From Dipteronia dyeriana (Eukaryota > Streptophyta > Magnoliopsida > Sapindales > Sapindaceae), in NCBI GenBank assembly GCA_032871835.1, contig CM065297.1:72093253-72157252 (forward strand): a stretch of 64,000 bases of DNA, read 5' to 3'. Made by a program: the position numbers and the translations under genes. The notes below the pieces were generated by a model. The model saw only the letters and a program-made list of their open reading frames with translations, was not told the DNA's origin and ran no database searches. Shown piece by piece: positions 33,551 to 46,095 of the stretch; within the stretch, counting starts at the first letter, position 1, and every line of letters starts with the position of its first letter.

Positions 33551-35518
33551 ATGAGGCTTCGCTACTCCCAAGGACAGTCAGGCGCATCAGGATAACCTTT
33601 CAGCTGCATCGACACGAAAGGTCCTGAAGAAAGAAAGAAAATCTGGGCTCTACAACCAGATCCCGGACAAGCCAGCCACTGTGTGGGCTTTGTATCCCTC
33701 TATGGGAAGCCATGTCACACTTGACCAACAAGCGGTGGCCTTCGTGGAAAACATTCGCCTACGACTGCTCGCTGAGGGTATTACTGTCCAGTAAGAAAAT
33801 ATATACAATCGAGGACAACCAAGCAGGCCAGGGACTAGGCAACCCGCCTTTGATCGCCTGGGACCTACCCCTACGAAGCCAGCTCGTAATAGAACGGGAC
33901 TCCGACCATCGATCTGGGATAGGCTAGAGCCCTTGCCCCCCGTTCTCGAATCATTGCTACGTAACCAACCCAGGCAAGTCAAGTCTGCGGCTGACGTCCT
34001 TCCCCAAGAGCGGCGAGAGTTTCTTCACCCAACAACTTCAGTGAGGGAAGCCTGAGCTAGGGAGGAAGAAAGCCAACAAAGCCCCCAGGCAAGCCCCTTC
34101 CGAAGAAGGAACCAGGTAGAGGTCGCCAGCTCGTTAGAGGGGTCTGATAGTGAGGAGTCTGAGATCAGTTCAAGGAAACCCGAGGACAATGATCTGAGAG
34201 ACCAGTTGGCAGAGCTTCAGAAAGAGGTCCAACAAATGTAGAAGGGGAAGTACAAGAAGGACAAGAAGGGCCCTCTAATTGAGATGAATGCTTTCTTCAC
34301 CAGAAGGATTAGGAAGGCGGAGCTCGCGCCAAAATTTAAAATACCAACTAACAGATTCTTCGGGACTGAAGATCCTTTAAGCCACTTAGAGAGCTTCGTT
34401 AAATAGATGGAGGTCTAGAACACGACCAGGGTCTCTATGTGTCAAATTTTCCCACCTACGCTAACGGATTATTTTAAGATCTGGTTTAGAAAGCTACCCA
34501 CTGGTATTGTGGATTCCTTTACGAAGCTGTCAACTTATTTTTGCTCATAATTCTAGGGAGCTAAGCCCCGACTGAAAGATCTAATCTATCTACAGTACAT
34601 GATTCAGGAGAGAGAGGAAACTCTCTGGGCTTATGTCGAGCGTTTCCACAAGGAAGTCATCCAGATGAGGGTCTTCAACGTGAAAGAAACCCCCACCAAC
34701 TTTAGAAGGAATTTATAGGCATGTAAGTTTTTCCGGTCTTTTGCCAAGAGACCTCTAGAGACCTATCAAGATGCCTATGATCGGGCTCTAGAGCAAATTG
34801 AAGTCGATGAACAACTCAAGGTCAAGATGGAACACGATGATATGAGAGCCGTAAAGCGACAGAAAAAAGAAGCTACCAAACCCGAGCAAGCTCAGAAAAG
34901 CCTGAACAAACCTCCCAATTGGTCGACGTATCGCTTCCCCATTTCTCAACCCAGATTGGAAAGACATCCAGCAAAACAAACTCCTCTGTGAGCTTCACCT
35001 CCTCCTAGGACAGTTGCCCCAATAACTCGAGATGAGAGAGGATATGATCGTTACACCCCCTTAAATGCATCCCGTGAAACAATCTATCTCGCCATTCTGG
35101 ATAAGACGTTGTTACAGAAGTCTGCACCCATGAAAGCCCCTATCGATAAGAGGAATCGTTATAAGTATTGTGACTTTCACGAAGACGTGAGACACAACAC
35201 TTCAAAGTGCTATAACCTACGAAATCAGATAGAGGCTTTGATAAGAGGATGATGTTTGGTAGAATTCTTACAGCAAGTCAGGTATAACATTCAGACTGCA
35301 AGGGAAGTACAAGCTGAGATCCACGAGCACGCAGAGAATAGAAAGGGGGAGCAGACGGATCTGATGCAACAAATCTAGATAATACATACCATCAGCGGAT
35401 GGCATACTCTGCCTGGCACCTCTAATAATTCTAGGAAAAACCATGCAAGGAAAGTCCCTCATATAGACGAAGGGCGGGGTATCTTCAAGGTCGACCAGAG
35501 CCCGACCATCACCTCCTA
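33551..35518 (+). pseudogene. T4 gag
   Basis: The gag region runs from about 33551 with an N-terminal part rich in Arg/Pro (33650-34250), then an acidic linker, then the capsid-like domain (34290-34790) with RIRKAELAPKFKIPTNRFF, IWFRKLPTG and FHKEVIQM, then a charged linker. A CCHC-like box CDFHEDVRHNTSKC is at 35170-35211. It contains a dozen or so in-frame stops (for example 33792, 34240, 34547, 34719). It sets the full extent of gag against which T3's truncation is measured. Confidence 0.85.
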
Positions 35519-35519
35519 G

Positions 35520-36145
35520 TTGTCACAGATCATTTTCACCAAAGCGGATGTCTACAACACCGTACAGCCTCATGATGATCCCATAGTGATCACGATACAA
35601 ATTTTCAACTACATGGTACGCCGTATGCTCGTTGACACAGGCAGTAGCATAGATTTCATATTTAAAAACACCTTGGAAAAACTAAACTTGAAACAGTGGT
35701 GTTACAATAGTTGCATTGCCCCGCTGTATGGGTTCACTAGGGACTCAATCATACCCGTAGGATCAAAAAATCTGCCAGTAATCATTAGAGCCACACCTCT
35801 CCAAATGCAATATTAGGAAGACCATTTTTATCATCCTTGAAAGGGGTCTTATCCATCAACCACAATGTTCTAAAGTCCCCAATAGGAGATAAGGTGGGGA
35901 AAGTTCGGAGTGACCAACAAGCCGCTAGGAGATGCTATGTAGTGTCTGCCAACCCAACAACACTAGCAAAACAACTTGCCCAGGTAACAACGATCCAGGA
36001 TAGGGCAACACCTGTATTGACCCTAGAAGATGTAGAACCAACAAATCACCCAGAGGATTACCCCACTGTGCCAGACAATGAGGAAAAGAGAAAGGAATGG
36101 GCCAGCGGCTGTCCAATGGATAAGATAGAAAAGATTCCCATCTGA
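35520..36145 (+). pseudogene. T4 protease
   Basis: The active site is VDTGSSIDFIF at about 35632-35664, with upstream SQIIFTKADVYN and downstream WCYNSCIAPLYGF. A frameshift near 35815 removes the usual ILGRPFL start; the downstream part continues at 35837-36145 toward RT. Confidence 0.83.
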
Positions 36146-38089
36146 ATGGGTGATCCGTCAAAGGTTGTCAAAGTCGGAGCCACCCTTAAGCCAGGAGTGA
36201 ATGAGGGTTTGATTGGGCTTCTCAAAGAGTTCAATGACATCTTCGCTTGGAGTCATGACGAGATACCAGGGATCCCGATGACTTTGGTTGTTCACCGATT
36301 GGCAATGGATCTGACCTTCAAGCCCGTCAAATAAAAAAGGCATCACTTCAACACTAAAAGAAATGATACGGTTGAGGAAGAAGTAGACAAATTGACTAAG
36401 CATGATTCATCAGAGACGCAAGCTACTTTGAATGGATCGCCAACGTAGTTACGGTCATAAAGGTAAATGGAAAGTGGCGCATATGCATCGATTATATCAA
36501 ACTCAATCGGGCATGCCCGAAAGACAATTTCCCTCTACCAAAAATTGATCAGTTAGTTTACTCTACCTTCAAAAATAAGCTACTGAGCTTTATGGACGCG
36601 TTTTCATGATACAATCAAATTATGATGCACCCTGCCGACCAGGAAAAGACAAGTTTCATCATCGAACAGGGCCTGTACTGCTACATGGTGATGTCTTTCG
36701 GGTATAAGAATGCAGGAGCTACATACAAACGGTTAGTCAATCGGATGTTCATTCCCGAAATTGGAAGATCAATGGAGGTGTACATCGACAACATGATCAC
36801 CAAGTCATCAACCTCTGAAGGCCATCTGGGTGACCTTCGCAGAGCCTTCATGATCCTAAGAGAGAATCAGATGAAATTGAACCCTTCCAAATACGCCTTT
36901 GGGGTGACTGCGGGGAAGTTTCTCGGCTTCATGGTCAATGAGAGAGGCATGTAGCCTAACTTGGAAAAGATTAAGGCTATCCAGGATCTAGAGTCCCCCA
37001 CATCACTTAAACAGGTTCATTTCTTGGTCTACCAATAAGAATCTCCCATTCTTCAAAGCCATTAACCAGGGAAGAAACATGAAATGGGACTAGGAGAGTG
37101 AACAAGCTTTTCAAGCCATGAAAAAATACCCTTCAAGCCTTCCGCTACTGGTTAAGCCAAGCCTTGGAGAAGAGCTACAAATCAACTTGGCCATTTCAGA
37201 AACTGCAGTAAATGTGGCCTTGGTCAAGAAATTTGGAGATAAGGCCCAACGGTCTATCTATTACGTAAGTCAGGCTCTAACCAAACCATAAAAGAATTAT
37301 ACCCTTTTGGACAAGCTCGCTTATGCCTTGGTGACCTTGACAAGGAAGCTCCGTCCCTACTTTCAGGCTTACTCTGCTGCAGTAGTGATGGAACAACCAC
37401 TCCGTCAGTTTTTACAAAGGCCAGGTTCAGAAAGGTTGGTTTTATTGGCCCTAAAGCTCACCCAGTTTGATTTAAGGTATAAGCCTAGGACCGCAATTAA
37501 AGATTAGTCTTTGGCAGACTTTGTAACAGAGCTCTCAATGCCCCTAGGCTAAGTGACCTATATAGTGATGAGCATAGCCAATAAGAGGATTATAGAATCA
37601 GACAGCTGGCCGGAAGGTTGCAAGTCATGGATCCTCTACAAAAATGGAGCGTTCAGGCAAATTAGGGTACAACAGGCATAAATCTAATCGACCCAGAAAG
37701 AACTGAGTGCTGCCACTGTTTTAAATTTGAATTTAAAACCACTAACAATGAGGCAGAGTATGAAGCCCTCTTACCCAGAATAGGGGCGGCCGCAGAGCTC
37801 GGGGTCGATTACCTAAAGGTCAGGAGTGACTCGTTGCTCATAGTTAATCAAGTCTTAAGGGATTATCAGGTGAAAAAGAAATAACATGATCGCCTACCTG
37901 AAGCTTGTTCAACAGCTTAAGAGCAAGTTTAAAGGATTTAAGATTGAGCTGGTACCTCGACAAAAGAATTGTCGAGCAAACATTCTAGCCAAGATAGCTG
38001 TAAATGATGGTCAGACCTTACCCAGGGGTCCCTCTTCAAGTTATCCCCTTATCTAGCACAGTGGCAGGTAATGAGACTTATACCTTGGA
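36146..38089 (+). pseudogene. T4 reverse transcriptase, RNase H and second RNase H
   Basis: RT blocks: linker at 36146-36334 with FNDIFAWSHDEIPGIPMT, a broken palm at 36400-36610, MMHPADQEKTSF at 36622, and a catalytic box YIDNM (about 36783) where the second Asp is Asn. A deletion of about 30 bp at 37015 removes the QTLTGQVTALN block. RNase H is at 37150-37510 with YALVTLTRKLRPYFQAYS. The second RNase H (37590-38080) has KNGAF where T1 and T3 have TDGAS, so its first catalytic Asp is lost. Confidence 0.86.
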
Positions 38090-39278
38090 TTGGCAGCATG
38101 TTGGATGGATCCAATAGTGGATTATCTACAAAAAGGGAGACTTTCCGGGGATCCCGACCAAGCTAGGAAAATCAAGAGGCTCTCAGTCCTGTATTGCTTG
38201 GTAGATGGGTACTTATACAGGAGGGGCAGATCCTTTCCTTTGCTTCGATGTTTACATCCTGAAGAAGCCAAATGGTTATTGATAGAGGTTCACTCCAGGG
38301 AATGTAGGAACCATATTGGTGGGGAGGCTCTGGCATATCAGGTACTCCGCATGGGGTATTATTGGCTAACCATCCATCAAGATGCAAAGAAATTAGTATG
38401 ATCCTATGAAGCATGCTAAAAGATCACAAACTTGAGTAACCTCTCGTCGAAGCGGTTCTATATGGGGAGTCGACTTGATCGGACCGCTTCCTACTGTTCT
38501 TCATCAAGCCAAGCATGCTATCGTGGTAATTGACTGTTTCATAATATGGGTCAAAGCTGAACCGCTCTCCTAGATATCGGAAGAAAATATAAGATTCATA
38601 AAAAATAATGTAGTTTGTAGGTTTGGGACCCCTCTTGTCATTATAGATGACCTCGGTAAGCAGTTTGATAAAATCCAAATCAAAGACTTTTGCAAGTGCT
38701 TGAGAATCGACCTCAGATTCGCTTCAGTAGCCCACACCCAGACTAACGGGCTGGTGGAATCCACTAATAAGACTATTAAGAGGGTGTTGAAGAAGAAGTT
38801 GCAACAAAAAAAAGGTAGATGGGTAGAGGAGCTTCCCAAAGTTCTCTGGGCTTACCGCATTGTGAGGAGAATGGCCATGGGAGAAACACCTTACTCTTTA
38901 GCCTTCGGGGTTGAAGCAATTCTCCCTATCGAGCACAAACTGACCTCCTTTAGAGTTCAACATTTTGAACAAGGAAGCAATGAGGGTAAGCTCTGAGCTA
39001 GCTTGGATCTCTTGAAACAAAAACAAGATCGAGTAGTTGAGAAGGTAGCAATTGACCAGAGCCCGATTGCTAGGTATCTTAACAGGGGGGTTAAAGCCCG
39101 AAACTTTAAGGAAGGGGACCTAGTTCACAGGAAAGGGACGTTGAAGTGGCCAAACTATGAAGGACCATACTTAGTAAAGGTGGTGATCTGCGATAGGGCA
39201 TACAAGCTCGAGGACATGAATGGCTGACTCGTCGATCATACTTTGAATGCAGGTCACCTGAGAAAATTCTACCCATGA
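38090..39278 (+). pseudogene. T4 integrase
   Basis: Zinc region: EVHSRECRNHIGG keeps both His, but the first Cys of C-x2-C is Tyr (SYEAC) and a TGA lies before it. Core: WGVDLIGPLP (about 38463), IIDDLGKQFD (38640) and NGLVESTNKTIKR (38750) with the catalytic Glu; the long frame at 38700-38996 is intact. C-terminal domain at 39003-39278 with KARNFKEGDLVHRK, then a TGA and HLRKFYP before the final TGA. It is the best preserved Tat integrase here, but interrupted. Confidence 0.88.
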
Positions 39279-39352
39279 ACAAGGGACTCTTAAGCAAGCT
39301 ACCTCTACCTAGTTTTTAATACCCAGTAGTAATGTACTCATTTATTTTTATC

Positions 39353-39358
39353 AATAAA
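39353..39358 (+). promoter_or_regulatory. T4 AATAAA after pol
   Basis: AATAAA in TATCAATAAAGCCTG, 75 bp after the pol stop; candidate polyadenylation signal conserved among Tat copies. Confidence 0.4.
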
Positions 39359-39439
39359 GCCTGTTTTCTTCAACTATGTTCTACAGTGATTCTACATAGG
39401 AAAATTTGACAGTTTCATCCGAAGACCAGGGATTAGCCG

Positions 39440-40110
39440 AGGAAGTCACCTCGCTATCTCTGATGCCTCGACCGGGAACAACCCCCCACCAAGAAGGATC
39501 TGAGTGTAAGAGCATAGTTTCCATACAGGTCTCAAGACCAAGAAATAGCTAGATAGCCTTCTTGATGCCTTGGTCAGGCTAGCACCCCCATGAAGGGTCT
39601 GAGTGTAAGAGCATAATTGCCATCCATATCTTACGACCAGGAAAAAGCTAGATAGCTCTCCTAATGCCTTGGTCAGGCTACCACCCCTAAGAAGGGTCTG
39701 AGTGTAAGAGCATAGTTACCATCCAGATCTCAAAACCAGGAAATAGCGAGATAGCCCTCTTGATGCCTTGGTCGGGCTACCACCCCAAGAAGGATCTGAG
39801 TGTAAGAGTATAGTTGCCATCCAAATCTTGCGACCAGGAAAAAGCTAGATAGCTCTTCTGATTCCTTGGTCGAGCTACCACCCCAAGAAGGGTCTGAGCG
39901 TAAGAGCATAATTTCCATCCGGATCTCGAGACTAGGAAATAGCTTGATGGGCCTCCTACTACCTTTGTCAGGTAACAACCCCCAAGAAGGACTCGAGTTC
40001 AAGAGCGTGATTGCCATCCCAAGCTCAAGACTAGGATATGGCTAGATAGCCCTTCTTGATGCCTAAATCGAGCTACGATCCCAAAGAGGGGCTCGAGAAT
40101 GGAAAGCTCC
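39440..40110 (+). repeat. T4 99-bp tandem repeat array, about 6 units
   Basis: Same unit as in T3 (CTGAGTGTAAGAGCATA, CTTGGTCGGGCTACCACCCC), with more divergence among units. It lies between pol and the antisense gene. Confidence 0.9.
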
Positions 40111-40589
40111 TTTACTTAAACTCCAATGACCTAGTTATTACTGGTTATTAATTCTCTATGTATATGTGGTGGCTTGCTGTAATAGGTGCGAACTAGCCTG
40201 CAATCATGCAAGGGGACTATTTACTAAAGTCATCGAGCTACAAGTTTCTATCGAGAGTCGACAGCTTGAGTTAGCTATCTACTTTCACACTTAAGCAATT
40301 TTCCTATCCTGTTACTAGATTGTTGTAGAGGCTGCACATAGATCGAGATCAGAAATGAAGCAAGCACATGCCAATCAAAATTCGAACCAGATCTAAAGTA
40401 AATTTTGCATTAATAAAACGGGGAGCCTATCCCCCGCTAAGGCTACAACAATTAAACAAGGAACCCAACCCCTGGTTTCAGGCTACAAAAAAAAGGTTGA
40501 TTAAGCATGAGTAAAGATAGGATGCTCACCCCCATTTTCGGGCATTCAGAACAAGCTACAAGAAGATGGATTCAAACTTCTGTATTCTC
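40111..40589. other. T4 spacer
   Basis: Noncoding spacer homologous to 26851-27320 (GGGGAGCCTATCCCC near 40421 and the CCCACCCCC-like block near 40530). No gene seen. Confidence 0.5.
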
Positions 40590-43154
40590 TTAGTCTCCTT
40601 CAGATTCCCCTCCCTCGGGATGAACATCGCCCCCTACTCCTCTTTCTATTGGTCGCTCAACTTGGAAAGCCGCCTCCGCCACCTCTTCCTAAGGATGGCC
40701 CTCAATTTTTTATTGCTTAGCTGAGTCCTCCTCCAAGACCTCATTGACCACCGCCATAACCTCAGGCTGTATGGCTGCATCAAGAAGGTTGGCTATTGAC
40801 TCTGGCATGATTTATCCCACTGCTGGCTTCTTTTATGAATGCACCTTAGAGAACCTCGAGCTTCGGTAAGGCCTTCTTCTTGCTCTATGGGTTGAACCCC
40901 CTTGAGGATTCTCCGAGATCTGACGCTTGGAAGGTTGGGACAGGAGGAGGCATATCAGGTACTTCAAGCCGCTTCCCAATTTCATCCCCAACTGAAAGAC
41001 CCGCTTCATCATTTTTAAGGCTAGACATCTCCGTAGCCTGAGACATAATTTCTTCCCTATCCAAGCTAGCAATAAAAGAAAGGTCAAACGGAATGGGGAG
41101 GGCTTCCACGTTCTTGAAGGAGGTATAGAAATACCCTTCGCTAAAATAGGCTTCTTCTTCTACCTGAAGCTTGGCAACTTAGGCCTGTAGATTTTGGTTC
41201 TCAACATCCAGTGTCTTCGCTTCCTCCTTCAAATCATCCGGCCGACTGGCTCGAAGCTAAGACCGAAGGGTTTCTTGATCAAAAGACCACTTCAACCTCC
41301 CATGGTCTCACTGAAGCTTGGCCAGTTGTGCTTCAATCCTTTTTTAGCTAAAACTCATCTCCTTGACCAAGGCTTGAGCCTGCGCCAACAATTCCATGGG
41401 TCACTAAGCCTCAACTTCAGCCCTAGCTGCCCAATTACGGAGAGTAGCTACCTGGTGTCCCATGGCTACTTGAAATTTGAAGGCCTATAAAAGGAGTTCA
41501 AGTTAGGAAATGATAAATCAAACAATTATGTGAGAAAGGTAAAAAGGATGATTACCTCGGCCAAGAGGGCAGAACCCTTGGTAACTAGAATGTCCACGGG
41601 CATGGAAGCCATCCTAGAAAGCTCGTCGCCCGGGCAAGACACAACAAACTACTTCAAAACCTCATGCTGACCAACCGAGTCCGACTGATGGCGGAGTAAG
41701 TAAGGGGAATCTCAGGATTACCAGCCTCGGGTTCCCTTGAAGCTTAAACTGCTTAGGACGTAGATGGGTCAGCTTAAGAAGTAGGTACTATGACCGAAGA
41801 AAAGCGACAGTAGTGGGGGCCACAAATAAGGGGGCAGATGTGGTCATATCAGCTGCCTGGAGAGCGAGCCCTCCTCGATTAAGAGCTTTAGCAGCCTGCG
41901 ATACGAGAATGGCCATCTTAGAGCTCATCTGGGAAGTTGATGGAGTAGGAGCAGGCGAATAGGGGCTAAAAGGGTTGGTCCTCCTTTCTCTAAGATAGCC
42001 AAAAAGGTTCCCTATGATGATTTGGTAGGAGAGGGAGAGGTCCGAGTTTGGCTGGCTTCACGGGAAGCTGGGGCAATAATAAAAACTACTAAAAAAAAAG
42101 AAAAGAAGGATGTCAGAAGCAAGCCAGCTAACGAAACAAAGTGTAATAACTTAATATTACTAACAAGGGGAAGCAACAGAGATCCGCAGATACTTGTTCA
42201 CCCTCAAGGGATCGAAGGGATTAACAGTTGGAAACTTCTGGTTCAGATAGTTCCTGGCGAGGATAGTCTTCACCACAACCTTAGACTTAGCGGGTAGGGA
42301 ATTCTGGTCCCATTAGGGTTTTTCGTTGAAAGCGGTGGAAACCGTGAACTCATACCCGCCAATGAATATAGAGCTTCCCCAATCTCCCCCGCTAATATCC
42401 ACTCTTCCTTATAGGCTGGGTTTTTTCTCAAAGAGCCAGGGATGATAAAGTTGAGTTTGTTCTTAGCCATCACATATAACTGTCCCTGGGGACCTCCAGA
42501 CAAACTTCCGATTTGAAAGAGGTAGGCCAACTCTTCTGCTCCAGGCTCCCAGGTGACTTTGTCTAGCTCACACTGTTCCCTCTACAGCACGAGAAAGCAA
42601 ATTAGATTCCTCCAAAAGACGGGAGTCACCTGAAGGGGAGCTAGTTAAAGGGCGTTAAAAGCCCATCTGAGAGTAGGGTGAAGGGGAAGTCTGACCTCAT
42701 TTTCGAAGGCCGCTAAGTGAATGGGGAGCATTCCTTCGGGCAGATTAAAGACATCGTAGTTCCTATGAGGAACTGTGAGGGTGACGCCTTTAGGAATGCG
42801 ATATTTATCCAGTACACGGTTGATCGATCGTGGATCACCAGTAGAGTCGGGGATAACCCTAAAGTCAAAAGGAAGAGGCTTCGCTGAAGGAGCCCCAACA
42901 ACCACAATTTGAGCCTTCCGAGCAGCGTCGGCCCTCTCTCCTACGTCAGAATGTTTATAAACTAAGTTCAGAGGGTTGTCGGGTTAATTTGAGAAGCCGG
43001 AGCCTATCGAGACATTCCTATTGAAGCGAAGGTGCTAACGAACTGGGGAAGAGTCCTCATCGCTCGAGATTCCTCGTACCCATTTCCGAGGAACAAAATT
43101 AGAGCCGCCAATGCCCTCAACCATGGCTTCAATGCTATTAGAAGAGTTTGACAT
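40590..43154 (-). pseudogene. T4 antisense gene (aORF) with two introns
   Basis: From the ATG at 43154 (MSNSSNSIEAMVEGIGG) to the TAA at 40590. Exon 1 (43154-42165) includes a long preserved stretch at 42905-42645 with PFDFRVIPDS, NYDVFNLPEGMLPIH and FPLHP-like wording, and the end of the Transposase_28-like domain at 42530-42270 (AYLFQIGSLSGGPQGQLY). Intron 1 (42164-42068) runs GTTAGT...TGCCCCAG. Exon 2 is 42067-41556. Intron 2 (41555-41485) runs GTAATC...TTTTATAG. Exon 3 (41484-40590) contains EALPIPFDLSFIASLDREEI, then a Pro-rich and acidic end. Introns are 97 and 71 bp. Stops in exon 1 (two near the N-terminus) and other breaks make it inactive. Confidence 0.78.
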
Positions 43155-43279
43155 TGTTGAATGAAAAAAGCTTGAAGGTGGATGAAAAACAATGATGTGG
43201 TTGGACAAGATAGCAAGAGAGAGGAAGTCTGAAAATTTGAAATTAAAAGAGTGCGTAAGGAAGCGGCAGTGAGTTTGGA

Positions 43280-43290
43280 TTTAAATAGAG
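43280..43290 (-). promoter_or_regulatory. T4 antisense-gene TATA-like box
   Basis: CTCTATTTAAA on the coding strand, 126 bp upstream of the antisense ATG. R3 is inserted just upstream of it, which would separate the gene from further upstream sequence. Confidence 0.55.
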
Positions 43291-43304
43291 GTTAGGGTTG
43301 TAAT

Positions 43305-45735
43305 TGTAGGGAAAAACGGTTTAGAAATGCAATGGAAGCGTGAAAAAAAAACAAATTATATTTTCCGTATAAATAAAAATTTTCCCTTTTATGCAACGAG
43401 AACCTTAACCCTAGATTAATTGATGTACATAAAAGTATCGTATCTTTTTCGCGTGACGATTGAACAAGCACCAAATTAATTCCGTAAGATCTTCCAATCC
43501 AATCACGAACGTGAATCACCTAGGAGTGTGGGCTCCCTTTCTTTAAATTGTATTCTTGAGGATGGAGACAAAGCAAATATCTTTTCTTTGTTAGTTACAA
43601 ATATCCTCCAAGAGAAAAATTCAAGGACGTCCGGTCACTTGTGAATTATCAATCAATTTGATTGAAACTCGCGTGAACCTTGATTCAATGTTGTACACAA
43701 AACCCTTTTGATTTAAAGGATATTAGTATACTATCGAATACAAAAACGTTCCCCTTTTTTCTCTTCTAGGCCGAATTCACACACACCCTTTATCTATGAG
43801 TTGATCGAATTTTGTCTAGAGCAAAAACTAATTTTTTCTCCCTCAAAATTCTCTCTTGCTATGCCAAATTCTCTCTTGAAAATTACCTAGGCATGGCCGA
43901 AATTTTCATCATAGAATTCATAGGGCTGGCCGAAAATCACACACATATATATAGGACCATAAATCCTTTCCTAAGAAGGATTTACTTGGTTGGCAAGAAT
44001 CCTTTCCTTAGGTGGATTTATTTGGTAGTTAAGAATCCTTATCTTAAAGAAATTCTATCCTTTTGTATATATATATGGGCTGGCCGAATTTTATATGATA
44101 TAGATTAGGATCACAAATCCTTTCCTAAGAAGGATTACTTGGTAGTTAAGAATCCTTTCCTTAGGTAGATTTACTTGGTGGTTAAGAATCCTTTTCAAAA
44201 AGGAATTCTATCCTAACACCAAGACTCCTAATCCAACTCAAAAGTTTATTTGTAACCATATTAAAGACTTCCTAATTTGATTAGATAAATAACTCCTTTT
44301 TTTTATCTACTTATCAAATATAGTCTTTAACATTAACTATACTACCAACAATAGTATAGTTTTTAGGAGACCATCTCCTAATAGGAAAATATTTTGACTT
44401 TTAATTAAATAATTAATTAATCAATAAATTAATTAATTTCCATTTAATTAAATAAATAATAATAATAATAATAATGTATTTAAGCTATTCACCATAGCCA
44501 TTGTCGCCCATACCTAGAGTAAAGGCCATATATTATTTTTCTTATTTTATTAAATCCATTGGACCTTAATAAAAAGTCTACATGTGAACTAGACCTATTC
44601 TTACAAAAAGAACAAGTTCACATGCCTTATAACAATTCTTGATGGACCCTTAAATTCGTCCGGTAGAATATATCAAGTGATCCATGCAAGTTCGTGTGGA
44701 TTGGGGATCTTGGCTGGCTATCTAAATTTAACCTCCAATAGACACAACCCAATCACAATCAACAAATGATTCACTTAGGTCCGATCTATTTAATTTTAGT
44801 TCATTCCACTAAGGAACTAAAATCGAACTCTTAAATAAAGATATAATAAGTTGATGTTACTCATTCCTACCCTAGACAACCTTATTGGAGAAAGTGTATC
44901 CTCGTGAAGAATACCAGTAATCGCCAAGAGCTCATAGACTGCCTATCGCTCTCCAAGTTACCATATTTACTCATATGACCAGATTTTGAACTTGGATATT
45001 TTGACTTGTCCAGAAGCCATGTTTCGATAGACACTAGTGAAAACTTAACGTTAAGAATTAATATCCAATACCTCAAAATATCCATATGATGGTATTCTAC
45101 TCTCATTCAATAAATAGAGCCACGATGTCCATAGCTATAAATGAAGTCCTCTATCGATTAGCAAATGAATACCACCAAACTATCGAGGATAGACTATGCT
45201 ATATAATCGTACTCATTGATAGCTCAAATGATAACACTTGCAACCATAAGTCCATCATTTTTCTCAAGATTGAGATAGACTCTCTGATTGTCTTCAAATG
45301 AAAACTTTTATATATTGACTGTTCGAGATAAAGTATTTCATTTTGATCCTATTCAATGCACTCAGTGCACTAGATTCTTTTGCCCAAAGACGCCACACTT
45401 TGATGATTTTAGACTCATCATAACACATTTGATCCCACTCAAATGCTAGCAAAAGTATCTACAACTTTGACAAGAAAAAGGTGTCCAACCTTCTATCTTA
45501 AGTTGTGAATATTATTTAAGACTAACTAAAGAATTGTGTATACCTCATACATATCTAGATGTATGAACAATTCTTCTTTTCTCATAGTCTTTTGACCTTA
45601 TGATTATTTCTCTTAACAATTATAATAATTAAACTATAAATGCTATAAGATTTGTTAAACTAGAAATCACTTTATTTATATGAAACGATTGTTAATTACA
45701 ATATTACACTCTTGCTATCGAGCATAATCCTAACA
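43305..45735 (-). mobile_element. R3: complete solo LTR of the R family, with GTAAT duplication
   Basis: Ends TGTAGGG...CCTAACA (plus strand), flanked by perfect 5-bp direct repeats GTAAT at 43300-43304 and 45736-45740. 2431 bp, no pol sequence. The sense strand is taken as minus: it would start TGTTAGGATTATG and end ...TTTTTCCCTACA, preceded by a CGCTTCCATTGC-type U5 end that resembles Tork/Angela-like Copia LTRs. A TATATATA stretch lies near 43945. T3 and T5 have the uninterrupted target site. Contains (AAT)n at about 44457-44475 and imperfect AAGAATCCTTTCC repeats at 43960-44215. Confidence 0.87.
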
Positions 45736-45974
45736 GTAATGACGTCGACGATATACTCGGGAAGATTGCCTCGAACCACGGAGAGGACCGTAACCCAGCT
45801 GGTTTTCTTCAAGGAGCACACCAATCCAAGCTTAACACGTTACCTGAGCAGTTAATGAGAAGATTTAATTCAAGATTCTCAGCAATTATTTCGTAATGGA
45901 AAATTTCCTTATAAAATAGGGAATTTGACTCCAACCCCAACTCTACCTCCGGGGTTCAAGTCAGAGGGGACTTC
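45736..45974 (+). other. T4 sequence between R3 and the 3' LTR
   Basis: Continues the region upstream of the antisense gene (compare 30045-30269 in T3) and ends with the purine-rich AGAGGGGACTTC before the LTR. Confidence 0.7.
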
Positions 45975-46095
45975 TGTTAATAGTAAAATTTGGCTAGGGG
46001 TCAAAGAGAAATTTTTCACTCCCCTAGCCCGAATCAAAGCCCAAAGTCGACATTCGTGAGACACCGGGCGGACCATAAAACTACCCCGCAGAAGC
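45975..46095 (+). mobile_element. T4 3' LTR, truncated
   Basis: Starts TGTTAATAGTAAAATTTGG and matches the first 120 bp of the T4 5' LTR, then stops at GCAGAAGC where R4 begins. Confidence 0.85.

Noticed and set aside
45086..45301. A frame of about 71 codons in R3, also open in R2 (31887-32111, minus).
   Set aside because: It lies in the middle of a noncoding LTR, antisense to its presumed direction. Two copies of a recent repeat share open frames by descent; there is no start context or domain.
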